Below are positions 1 through 6,388 of a stretch of 21,091 nucleotides of DNA, piece by piece. The stretch's first letter is position 1. Every line of letters begins with the position of its first letter. The notes beneath the pieces were generated by a model. That model did no database searches and had not been told where the DNA came from. It saw only the letters and a program-made list of their open reading frames with translations. The stretch lies in contig JAQBDA010000328.1 in NCBI GenBank assembly GCA_032124675.1, forward strand, positions 1-21,091, written 5' to 3'. Position numbers and translations under genes: made by a program. This DNA is from JAQBDA01 sp032124675 (GTDB lineage Bacteria > Chloroflexota > Anaerolineae > Anaerolineales > UBA4823).

Positions 1-402
1 GGACATCGGCTCGGTGAGCGAATAGGCGCCGACATGCTCCCCGGAGGCTACCCCGCGCAGGTAGACTTCCTTCTGCATCTGTGTGCCGAACTTGAGCAGG
101 CCGTAGCAGAACAGCGAATTGTTGACCGACATGATCGTGCCGTGTGAGGCATCCGCCTTGCAGATCTCCTCCAGCGCCAGCACGTAGGAAAGGGTGTCCA
201 TGCCCGCCCCGCCGTACTGCTCGGGCACTTCGATACCCATCAGGCCTAGAGCGCCCATCTTCTGCACAGTGGCGGAGGGAAACTCGCCACTCTCATCGAA
301 CTCGGCCGCGATGGGGGCGATCTCCTTCTGGGCGAAATCGCGCGCCGCCTGGCGGATCATGTGGTGCTCTTCGGTAAAGGGGAACAGTCCGTCGCCGGTC
401 AT
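1..402 (-). CDS. Acyl-CoA dehydrogenase, N-terminal part (gene cut by the left edge)
   Basis: FAD-dependent oxidation of an acyl-CoA thioester to the 2-enoyl-CoA is the expected role. The 134 codons visible cover the all-helical N-terminal domain and the start of the middle beta domain. Supporting segments are FTEEHHMIRQAARDFAQKEI, the LGLMGIEVPEQYGGAG stretch and YSLTEP, which begins the family LTEPxAGSD flavin/substrate signature, at the window edge. The catalytic base and the C-terminal half lie outside the window. The ATG at 402-400 is preceded by AGGAGGC at good spacing, so the start is secure. A TATAAT-like -10 lies at 443-438 on this strand, without a clear -35. The substrate chain length cannot be told from this piece; short-chain or butyryl type is possible. 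Confidence 0.93.
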   Translation of the reverse strand, partial: MTGDGLFPFTEEHHMIRQAARDFAQKEIAPIAAEFDESGEFPSATVQKMGALGLMGIEVPEQYGGAGMDTLSYVLALEEICKADASHGTIMSVNNSLFCYGLLKFGTQMQKEVYLRGVASGEHVGAYSLTEPMS

Positions 403-482
403 GCCTGCCTCCTGTGAGATCTGGTGTGGATGAAGGGATTATAGCATGCAGCAGCCTGATAGGTGGGGTCAGCAACAGATTA

Positions 483-510
483 TTGACAGCCGATTTTGTT
501 GTTATATACT
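483..510 (+). promoter_or_regulatory. Sigma-70-type promoter of the PKD protein gene
   Basis: A consensus TTGACA at 483-488 is separated by 16 bases from TATACT at 505-510. The predicted transcription start is near 517, about 40 bases before the ATG at 559, which has a GGGGAGG ribosome-binding site at 545-551. The promoter lies in the gap between two divergent genes. Confidence 0.6.
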
Positions 511-542
511 GTTAATCGAGGGGAGAGATTCGAGAGTAGAGA

Positions 543-1322
543 ATGGGGAGGTGCAGTTATGAGAGCCCACCGTCTTGTACTCCCAACACTGCTCGGGCTG
601 GCGCTGGTGAGGCTGATGAGCTGCAGGCAGCCCTACGCCTATCCCTAAGCGCCGTGCCGGACCCGACCGCCTCCGGGGAGAGCCTGACCTACACCCTTAT
701 GCTGACCAACAGCGGGGCTGTCGAACTGCACGCGCTGATCAGCGCCACGCTGCCGGCGCAGGTTACGCCTGGCGGCACGATCACCTGGACGGCGCATCTG
801 CCCGCCCCGGGGGACACCTGGACGGAGACGGTGGTTGGCGTGGTCGATGGGGGTTACGCCGGAGCGCTGACCAGCACGCTGATGGCGAGCACCCTGGAAG
901 GGGCGCGTGGAATGGTGACCAGCACTATCACTGCCATTCAACCGGTCTCTAGTCTGGCAGCGACCAACAGCAGCCCGACCGTCCTGGGGCAGCCGACCGC
1001 CTTCACTGCCAAAGTGACTGCCGGCAGCAATCTAACCTACGCTTGGGATTTCGGCGACGGGAGCGGCGCATCCGGGCAGGTCGTCACGCACACCTACGCG
1101 GCCGCTGGCGTGTACACCGCCACGGTCACGGCGTCCAACATAGTGACCACAGCCAGTGAATCATTAAATGTAACGATTACTCATGATCAGTACAATCTGT
1201 TCTTGCCGCTTCAGATGAAATTGTTATGGATAAACAACGTACCCGCACATATAACCCCTACCACGATAAGTACCAAAGAACCAGATTGTTTATCTGGCTC
1301 TGGAATAGGTGATAGAATTTAG
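543..1322 (+). CDS. Secreted PKD-domain surface protein, apparently frameshifted behind its signal peptide
   Basis: The open frame encodes 259 residues. Residues about 33-135 resemble a DUF11-type repeat (DPTASGESLTYTLMLTNSG), common in bacterial surface proteins. Residues about 140-212 form a PKD beta-sandwich with the hallmark YAWDFGDGS and GVYTATVTASN. The stretch YNLFLPLQMK near the C-terminus resembles the LPLV-type ends of many Chloroflexota secreted proteins. The frame's own start (543) gives no signal peptide. In the +1 neighbouring frame an ATG at 559, with a good ribosome-binding site, encodes MRAHRLVLPTLLGLALV, a typical signal peptide, which then runs into TAA at 646. One base missing somewhere between about 606 and 645 would join the two. 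The last 60 codons are clearly more A/T-rich than the rest. The role is likely extracellular, in binding or adhesion; nothing enzymatic is visible. Confidence 0.65.
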   Translation: MGRCSYESPPSCTPNTARAGAGEADELQAALRLSLSAVPDPTASGESLTYTLMLTNSGAVELHALISATLPAQVTPGGTITWTAHLPAPGDTWTETVVGVVDGGYAGALTSTLMASTLEGARGMVTSTITAIQPVSSLAATNSSPTVLGQPTAFTAKVTAGSNLTYAWDFGDGSGASGQVVTHTYAAAGVYTATVTASNIVTTASESLNVTITHDQYNLFLPLQMKLLWINNVPAHITPTTISTKEPDCLSGSGIGDRI

Positions 1323-1347
1323 ATGTAATAGCAAGATCAATAATAAT
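1318..1347 (+). promoter_or_regulatory. Possible promoter of the DUF488 cassette
   Basis: TTTAGA at 1318-1323 and AATAAT at 1342-1347 are 18 bases apart and sit just after the PKD gene stop, 26 bases before the first DUF488 start. The region is A/T-rich, so a chance match is quite possible. No terminator is evident between the PKD gene and the cassette. Confidence 0.3.
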
Positions 1348-1373
1348 TCCAACACAACGATACTGAACCAGAC

Positions 1374-1916
1374 ATGGATCTCTACACCATTGGACATGGC
1401 AACCACTCCTTCGAGAAATTCGTCCAATTGCTCGATGATCACGGGATTATGATCCTGGTTGATGTCCGCAGCGCTCCATACAGCCGTTATAACCCACAGT
1501 TTAATAAAGATGACCTCCAGCATCGACTGCAAGAGCACTGGATAGAATACGCCTATGCAGGTAAATACCTGGGCGGCAGACCCACCGATCCCGGGCTGTA
1601 CAAAAATAAAATGCTGCCCCAGGGAGATGTGGATTTCTTGCATGAAGTCGACTACCCGGAGATCATGAAGCGGGCATGGTTCCAGAAGGCCATCGAGCAG
1701 CTTCTGGAGATGGCAGACCAGCAGACCACAGCAATCATGTGCAGTGAAGAGGACCCGTCAAAATGCCACCGACACCACCTGATCGCCAGATACCTGCATG
1801 GCAACCACCCAGAAGTCGAAGTCCAGCATATCCGCGGCGATGGGCAGGTGTACGGAGCCAGATCGATCCACAAATCGGTCGATGAGCACCCAGGGGAGCA
1901 ATTGAGCCTGTTCTGA
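1374..1916 (+). CDS. DUF488 family protein, copy 1
   Basis: A 180-residue member of DUF488, a family related to rhodanese/phosphatase folds with no settled biochemical role. The start MDLYTIGHGNHSFEKF is the canonical family N-terminus (TIGHGxxS), although no clear ribosome-binding site precedes it. Visible signatures are VDVRSAP (residues 29-35), YLGGRP (65-70) and CSEEDPSKCHRHHLIA beginning at C123, with C131-H132-R133. The paired cysteines and CHR are the family's conserved C-terminal motif and the likely active or metal/nucleic-acid contact site. It is the first gene of a three-gene cassette; copy 2 starts 11 bases after its stop. Local base composition is more A/T-rich than the genes to the right. 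Confidence 0.9.
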   Translation: MDLYTIGHGNHSFEKFVQLLDDHGIMILVDVRSAPYSRYNPQFNKDDLQHRLQEHWIEYAYAGKYLGGRPTDPGLYKNKMLPQGDVDFLHEVDYPEIMKRAWFQKAIEQLLEMADQQTTAIMCSEEDPSKCHRHHLIARYLHGNHPEVEVQHIRGDGQVYGARSIHKSVDEHPGEQLSLF

Positions 1917-1927
1917 ACGGAGTCAGC

Positions 1928-2368
1928 ATGAAAATCTATACGATCGGTTTCACACAGAAGCGCGCTGAGGAATTCTTCGAGCTCCTAAGGCATCATGATA
2001 TCCAACGACTGGTAGACACACGACTGAAACCGGAAGGTCAGCTATCTGGTTTTGCCAAGAAAGCTGACCTTCCATATTTTTTAAACCGGTTGGCGAATGG
2101 CTGCCATTACACTCATATGTCGGATCTGGCACCGACGAAAGAGATCCTGGACTCCTACCGGGCGGACAAAGATTGGCTGGCATACGAGCAGCGCTTCGAA
2201 GCTTTGATGGATGAACGAGATATACCAAGTGCTTTGGAGCGGGCAGACTTCGATTCCGCCTCCTCCTGCCTGCTGTGCAGCGAGGCAACCGCCGACCAAT
2301 GCCACCGGCGGTTGGTAGCCGAACGATTGGCGAGGCATTGGCCCGATGTGGAGATCATCCATCTATGA
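1928..2368 (+). CDS. DUF488 family protein, copy 2 (short, divergent)
   Basis: A 146-residue second DUF488 protein. It begins MKIYTIGFTQKRAEEFFELL, keeps the VDTR motif (29-32), where copy 1 has VDVR, and has CSEATADQCHRRLVAERLA with C117, C125, H126 and R127. It lacks the YLGGRP motif and the long C-terminal tail of copy 1, so the two are old paralogs rather than a recent duplication. CGGAG at 1918-1922 gives a well-spaced ribosome-binding site. Its TGA overlaps the ATG of the next gene (ATGA at 2365-2368), which indicates translational coupling. The pairing suggests a heteromeric complex or two sequential activities; this is inference. Confidence 0.9.
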   Translation: MKIYTIGFTQKRAEEFFELLRHHDIQRLVDTRLKPEGQLSGFAKKADLPYFLNRLANGCHYTHMSDLAPTKEILDSYRADKDWLAYEQRFEALMDERDIPSALERADFDSASSCLLCSEATADQCHRRLVAERLARHWPDVEIIHL

Positions 2369-3099
2369 AAACCCAGCTTGTGATCACCGACCTGACCCGC
2401 ATGCAGCGGGGAAAAGTATGCATCGCCGGGTATGATGCCACACATCAGTGCATCCGTCCCACCCTCCCCCCGCCGGGGATTGCATAAGATGTGCTTTACA
2501 AAGACGGTCGACCGATCATCTATCCCTTCTCGTTGGTCGAGATGGTTCTGGTGGAGCCCGATTCCCAACCCCCACATACCGAAGATTACCGTTTCGACCC
2601 CGGCTCGATCCGCCATATCCGCACAGTTGAGAGCCGCAAGACTGTCCTCGAGTGGTCGCTCTTCGAGAATGTGGCAGCCTTATTCGAACAGCCGGTACTC
2701 ACGGGTCCTGGTTACTTCGTGATGGACTGCCAGGGTCCGCGCTCTATTGGCACGATCCGGCCGCGAAATATCATCAATGCGATCTACGAGATGGGTTTCG
2801 AGGGTGCCTGGGATTACCGGCTGCACTTCATCGACAGAGCAGGCGAGTCCTATCGATTAAAGATCACCGACCTGACGTGGCAGTATTACTGCCAGAGCCG
2901 CAGAGGACCAGCGATGGAACCGAAGATGATCGCCGATGAACTCACTGAGACCCTTTGGGCGAGCAATGTTTACCTGCGCATCGGTCTGGCACGCGGCTGG
3001 AAGAAATTCCCGGATCGCTGCTTCCTGCAGATCACCGGAGTTTATACTTTTCCGAACTATCTGGTAGGGAAGATTTTTGCTGATTTCCGACCTGGATAG
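2365..3099 (+). pseudogene. Dual OB-fold-like protein, interrupted by an in-frame TAA at codon 41
   Basis: The ATG at 2365 overlaps the stop of DUF488 copy 2. The frame reads MKTQLVITDLTRMQRGKVCI then AGYDATHQCIRPTLPPPGIA and stops at 2485-2487. The same frame continues without another stop to 3099 (DVLYKDGRPIIYPFSLVEMV onward, 202 residues from a GTG at 2491). The N-terminal 'VTDLTRM..G.VCIAG.D...CIRP.LPPPGI' matches what I remember of the dual-OB domain proteins found beside DUF488 genes. A second motif, FIDRAGESYRLKITDLTW, lies in the C-terminal half. No ribosome-binding site precedes the GTG at 2491, so an independent short protein is unlikely. A single base change (for example CAA or GAA to TAA) would explain the break. 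It may be a recent pseudogene, a read-through site or a sequence error. Role unknown; OB folds usually bind nucleic acid. Confidence 0.65.
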
Positions 3100-3188
3100 A
3101 ACATGCTCTATGTGCTAGTGAAACCCCACAAATCCAAGATCTCCACACCGTTGATTGTTCTGCCAATGCTTACTCCCCCCATCTGTCT

Positions 3189-3872
3189 ATGAGCCGTCAA
3201 GCTGAAGAAATCATCGCCCATCTGCACTCCCTGGCCAACCCGGAGAACGTGGCCGGGATGGCGCGCTACGGCATCAACACCCAGAACACGCTAGGCATCT
3301 CTATCTACACCCTGCGCCCGCTGGCGAAGGAGATCGGCTGCGACCACCATCTGGCGCTGAGGCTGTGGGAATCGGGCATCCACGAGGCGCGCATCCTGGC
3401 AGCCTATATCGACGACCCTGCCCTGGTCAGTGAAGAGCAGATGGAGCGCTGGGTGGTCGATTTCGACTCCTGGGACGTGTGCGACCAGGTGTGCAGCAGC
3501 CTGTTCGACCGCAGCCCATTCGCCTACCAGAAAGCGCTGGAATGGAGCGAGCGTGAGGAGGAGTTCATCAAACGCGCCGGGTTCGTTCTGATGGCAGCCC
3601 TCTCGGTGCACGACAAAGAGGCGCCCGACGAGCGCTTCGAGCAATTCTTCCCGGTAATCGTGCGCGAGGCCAGCGACGGGCGCAATTACGTCAAGAAGGC
3701 GGTCAACTGGGCGCTGCGCCAGATCGGCAAGCGCAGCCGCTATCTGAACGAGCTGGCGGTGCAGACCGCCCGGCAGGTCCAGCAGATCGACTCACCGGCC
3801 GCGCGCTGGATCGCCTCCGACGCGCTGCGCGAGCTGACCGGTGAAAAGGTGCAGAAGCGGCTCAAGCGTTAA
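3189..3872 (+). CDS. DNA alkylation repair protein, AlkD-like HEAT-repeat glycosylase
   Basis: A 227-residue helical protein of the AlkD family, which removes positively charged alkylated bases (such as N3- and N7-alkylpurines) without flipping the base into a pocket. Characteristic segments are DSWDVCDQV (93-101), EEEFIKRAGFVLMAALSVHD and RNYVKKAVNWALRQIGKRS. W95 and D99 have the same spacing as the catalytic pair W109/D113 of Bacillus cereus AlkD, and W174 matches the third aromatic residue. Length is near the family norm. The start has no strong ribosome-binding site, but the N-terminus MSRQAEEIIAHLHSLANPEN is family-like. It follows the DUF488/dual-OB cassette by 89 bases on the same strand, so co-transcription is possible, and it shares a DNA-damage theme if that cassette acts on nucleic acids. 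Confidence 0.92.
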   Translation: MSRQAEEIIAHLHSLANPENVAGMARYGINTQNTLGISIYTLRPLAKEIGCDHHLALRLWESGIHEARILAAYIDDPALVSEEQMERWVVDFDSWDVCDQVCSSLFDRSPFAYQKALEWSEREEEFIKRAGFVLMAALSVHDKEAPDERFEQFFPVIVREASDGRNYVKKAVNWALRQIGKRSRYLNELAVQTARQVQQIDSPAARWIASDALRELTGEKVQKRLKR

Positions 3873-3873
3873 C

Positions 3874-3903
3874 TTCACCGCAGAGCACGCCGAGAGCGCA
3901 GAG
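3874..3903. repeat. Degenerate CGCAGAG-type intergenic repeat
   Basis: The gap after the AlkD-like gene holds CGCAGAG, then CACGCCGAGAG, then CGCAGAG, starting 'ttcac'. From memory, this resembles the ACCxCAGAGxxCxCxGAG intergenic repeats scattered in many environmental bacterial genomes. Only this one copy is present in the window. Confidence 0.4.
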
Positions 3904-3924
3904 TTTTAATAGAAACGGAATCAG

Positions 3925-4818
3925 ATGCCATCCTCATACCTGCTGGTCAACGACCTGCGCGTACATTACCTACACTGGAACCTGGGCTTGGGCGGGCAGC
4001 CGGTCGTGCTGCTGCACGGGCTGGCCTCCAACGCCCGCATCTGGGAGCTGGTTGCCCCTAATTTACAGGATCACGGTATGCAGGTGCTGGCTCCGGATCT
4101 GCGCGGCCACGGGCTGACCGATAAGCCGGACGGCGACTACGGCTTCGAGACCTTCCAGCGCGACCTGGCTGGCTTCATCAACGCCCTGGAGCTGGAGAGA
4201 CCGCTGCTGGTAGGGCACTCGTGGGGCGCCTCCCTGGCACTGGCGTACGCTGCCCGCATCTCGGCCGGGCCGCGCGCCCCCACCGGGATCGTACTGGTGG
4301 ACGGCGGCATGATCCAGTTAGACCAGGAACCCGGGGCGACCTGGGAGAGCATCCGCCAGCGCCTCACCCCGCCCCGGCTGGCGGGCACGCCGCTGGAAGC
4401 CTTCCTGGAGCGCCTGAGAGAGGGCAGCCTACGCCTGCAACCCGACGAAAACCAGGAGCAGGACGCCTGGCTGCCGATCATCCTGGCCAACTTCGACATC
4501 CACGCGGACGAGACGATCTCCCCCCGGTTGAGCTTCGATCACCATATGCAGATTGTGCGTGCCATGTGGGAATTCAAGACCTATGATCGATACCAGCGCC
4601 TGCGCTGCCCGGCCCTGCTGCTGCCGGCGCGTATGTCCGAGCCGCTCTCCGAGCGCGAGGCCGGGTTTATCGCCTCCAAGGAGCGCGGGGCTGCTTACCT
4701 GCTGGCACACCACGAAAAGGTCGACGTTCATTGGATGGAGGACAGCATTCACGACATCCCGCTGCAGCGCCCGGCAGAGCTTGCAAAGACGATTTTTACC
4801 TTCGCAGAAGCGCTCTAA
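3925..4818 (+). CDS. Alpha/beta-hydrolase fold protein
   Basis: A 297-residue cytoplasmic alpha/beta hydrolase with no signal peptide. The oxyanion-hole HG lies in VVLLHGLASN (27-36), followed by APDLRGHGLTDKP (56-68). The nucleophile elbow GHSWGAS puts Ser99 as nucleophile, and SIHDIPLQRP supplies His276 as the general base. The acidic member is probably in the 235-245 region (MSEPLSERE), but I cannot fix it. A lid/cap of roughly residues 130-220 is helical and charged. Hydrolases of this kind cleave esters, lactones, epoxides or haloalkanes; the substrate cannot be read from sequence. The start has a weak ribosome-binding site (ACGGA). It lies alone between the AlkD-like gene and the LysM lipoprotein gene, which has its own promoter. 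Confidence 0.9.
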   Translation: MPSSYLLVNDLRVHYLHWNLGLGGQPVVLLHGLASNARIWELVAPNLQDHGMQVLAPDLRGHGLTDKPDGDYGFETFQRDLAGFINALELERPLLVGHSWGASLALAYAARISAGPRAPTGIVLVDGGMIQLDQEPGATWESIRQRLTPPRLAGTPLEAFLERLREGSLRLQPDENQEQDAWLPIILANFDIHADETISPRLSFDHHMQIVRAMWEFKTYDRYQRLRCPALLLPARMSEPLSEREAGFIASKERGAAYLLAHHEKVDVHWMEDSIHDIPLQRPAELAKTIFTFAEAL

Positions 4819-4846
4819 CTGAATTGAAAGGTTTTCTCTAAATAAC

Positions 4847-4875
4847 TTGACGCCTATATAATATTGTGCTAGTAT
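4847..4875 (+). promoter_or_regulatory. Promoter of the LysM lipoprotein gene
   Basis: TTGACG (4847-4852), a 17-base spacer and TAGTAT (4870-4875) fit a housekeeping sigma promoter. The expected transcript start near 4882 leaves a leader of about 87 bases, which carries three inverted repeats. Confidence 0.65.
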
Positions 4876-4882
4876 CATTGCA

Positions 4883-4952
4883 AATTGGCAAAACCAATTG
4901 GATTAATCCCATCCTACGCAAGTGCATCAAGACGGCAAATCGGGTGCCGTCT
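4883..4952 (+). promoter_or_regulatory. Leader with three inverted repeats upstream of the LysM lipoprotein
   Basis: AATTGG (4883-4888) pairs with CCAATT (4894-4899) across CAAAA. GGATTAATCC (4900-4909) is a perfect palindrome. AGACGGCA (4930-4937) pairs perfectly with TGCCGTCT (4945-4952) across a 7-base loop and ends just before the AAGGAG ribosome-binding site. The first two could be operator sites; the last is placed to influence translation initiation or protect the 5' end. No known riboswitch was recognised. Confidence 0.45.
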
Positions 4953-4968
4953 ATAAAGGAGAATGTCC

Positions 4969-5670
4969 ATGTATGACAAGCGCTTCCTGATTTTTCTGGC
5001 GATCGCTTTGCTCATCCTGGGGCTGACCGCCTGCGTGCGACCAGCTTCTACGCCGCCGAGCACCGAAGCGGTTCCAACCAGCGCAGAGAGTTTCCCCCTT
5101 CCCGGCGAGACTGAAGATGTCATGAACCAACTGGAACAAGCTGCCACTCAAACGATTATGGCTGCCCAGGGCACCCCCATGACCTCGCCCACCGCACCGC
5201 TAGTCGATGCCACTGCGGTTTCCCCGCAGGAGACTCCTGTGGCAGGCGCCACCAGTGACGTTCAGCTGCCGGCAGTGCCGGTCCAACCTGCAGCCTCAGC
5301 CACGCCGGTCCCGCTGCCCTCCCCCACGCCCGGCATCCCATCATCCTGGACCTTACAGAAAGGGGAACACCCTTACTGCATCTCCCGCCGGTTCAATGTC
5401 AACCCCAACGAGCTCCTGCAGCTGAACGGGCTGAGCGCCGGCTCATACTTCTACGGCGGTATGGTGCTGAAGATCCCCCAGACCGGCAATGCGTTCCCGT
5501 CAAACCGTTCCCTGAGAGCACACCCGACCAACTTTACCGTCTCCTCCGGGGATACGATCTACTCCGTTGCCTGCGTGTTTGGTGATGTAGACCCCTACGC
5601 CATCGCGGCTGCGAACGGTATTTCATCGCCCTACACCCTGACATCTGGACAGAGCATCTACATCCCGTAG
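4969..5670 (+). CDS. LysM-domain lipoprotein
   Basis: A 233-residue exported lipoprotein. Residues 1-21 are a signal peptide with a long hydrophobic stretch (FLIFLAIALLILG) and the lipobox LTAC, so Cys22 is the lipidated N-terminus. Residues 23-126 are a Pro/Thr/Ala-rich unstructured linker. Two LysM domains follow (about 127-170 and 188-233), with YCISRRFNVNPNELLQLNGL and TIYSVACVFGDVDPYAIAAANGI; they should bind peptidoglycan or another glycan at the cell surface. An ATG six bases upstream (4963) is in frame, but AAGGAG at 4956-4961 is too close to it and ideally spaced for 4969, so I chose 4969. The gene is monocistronic: own promoter upstream, hairpin terminator downstream. Confidence 0.88.
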   Translation: MYDKRFLIFLAIALLILGLTACVRPASTPPSTEAVPTSAESFPLPGETEDVMNQLEQAATQTIMAAQGTPMTSPTAPLVDATAVSPQETPVAGATSDVQLPAVPVQPAASATPVPLPSPTPGIPSSWTLQKGEHPYCISRRFNVNPNELLQLNGLSAGSYFYGGMVLKIPQTGNAFPSNRSLRAHPTNFTVSSGDTIYSVACVFGDVDPYAIAAANGISSPYTLTSGQSIYIP

Positions 5671-5696
5671 CATCCATATATTTACCCGAGATCCGA

Positions 5697-5735
5697 TCAG
5701 GAGTAGCCTGAACTCCCCCAACTGGCTACTCCTGA
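5697..5735 (+). terminator. Hairpin terminator after the LysM lipoprotein
   Basis: TCAGGAGTAGCC (5697-5708) pairs perfectly with GGCTACTCCTGA (5724-5735) over a 15-base loop, 26 bases after the stop. The following ATTATTTAGG is T-poor for a classical terminator, so termination may be partial. Confidence 0.6.
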
Positions 5736-5771
5736 ATTATTTAGGATTCACGCAGTTGTTAAGGAGGAGCG

Positions 5772-6311
5772 ATGACATTCGAAACTCTCTCATCTAAAAC
5801 GCTCTATCAGGGCAAGGTGTTCGACCTGCAACAAGAACAGGTACGCATGCCAAACGGCAAGACCGCCCGGCTCGATATTATCGAACACCCGCCGTCGGTC
5901 GCGCTGGTGCCGCTGGATGACGAAGGGTATATCTGGTTCATCCGCCAGTACCGGCACGCGGCAAGGGTAGAGATTCTGGAGCTGCCAGCGGGCGTGGTTG
6001 AGAGTGGTGAGGCACCGGAGGCCTGCGCCCTGCGGGAAATCAGGGAGGAGACCGGCATGTCCGCCGCCGAAATCCAGCTGCTGGGGGAGTTCTATCTGGT
6101 GCCGGGATATTCGTCTGAGTATATGTACGTGTATCTGGTAAAGGAGCTGCAGCCCGACCCGCTGCCCGGCGATGAAGATGAGTTCATCACGGTCGAACGC
6201 ATCTCTATCGAAGCAGCCTATCAGATGGCAGAGGCAGGGGAAATCCGGGACGCAAAATCAATCGCGGCGCTGCTGCTCGCCGCGCCTTACATCAAGCTGT
6301 CTCAAAAATAG
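5772..6311 (+). CDS. Nudix hydrolase, ADP-ribose pyrophosphatase-like
   Basis: A 179-residue Nudix protein that probably hydrolyses ADP-ribose or a similar nucleoside diphosphate sugar to AMP and a sugar phosphate, using Mg2+. The Nudix box is complete at residues 74-96 (G-x5-E-x7-REIREETGM, with the catalytic E92 and E93). IRQYRHAARVEILELPAG just before it is typical of the ADPRase subgroup, as is the substrate-side YLVPGYSSEYMYVYL after it. AAGGAGGAG 5' of the ATG is a very strong ribosome-binding site. It sits between two terminators, so it is likely transcribed alone, although no clear promoter was found in the short upstream gap. NAD-derived ADP-ribose recycling is the likely role. Confidence 0.92.
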   Translation: MTFETLSSKTLYQGKVFDLQQEQVRMPNGKTARLDIIEHPPSVALVPLDDEGYIWFIRQYRHAARVEILELPAGVVESGEAPEACALREIREETGMSAAEIQLLGEFYLVPGYSSEYMYVYLVKELQPDPLPGDEDEFITVERISIEAAYQMAEAGEIRDAKSIAALLLAAPYIKLSQK

Positions 6312-6317
6312 AGGACA

Positions 6318-6373
6318 ATGGGGAGTTTTGCGGCGGCTGCGTCGCCGTAAAACTCCCCATACCTACCCTTTTT
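6318..6373 (+). terminator. Strong intrinsic terminator after the Nudix gene
   Basis: Arms 6318-6335 and 6343-6360 form an 18-base-pair stem with a single G-U wobble and a 7-base loop (gctgcgt). A T-run at 6369-6373 follows. It separates the Nudix gene from the convergent minus-strand zinc-finger gene ending at 6389; on the minus strand a TTTTT also follows at some distance, so it may work both ways. Confidence 0.85.
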
Positions 6374-6388
6374 AAGCAGAGTTCGAGT

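Noticed and set aside
1281..1297. CCAGAT/ATCTGG hairpin as terminator of the PKD gene
   Set aside because: It lies inside the coding sequence, has only six pairs and no T-run.
4963..4968. Upstream ATG of the LysM lipoprotein
   Set aside because: It leaves only one base to the AAGGAG site, while 4969 has ideal spacing; the signal peptide is unaffected.
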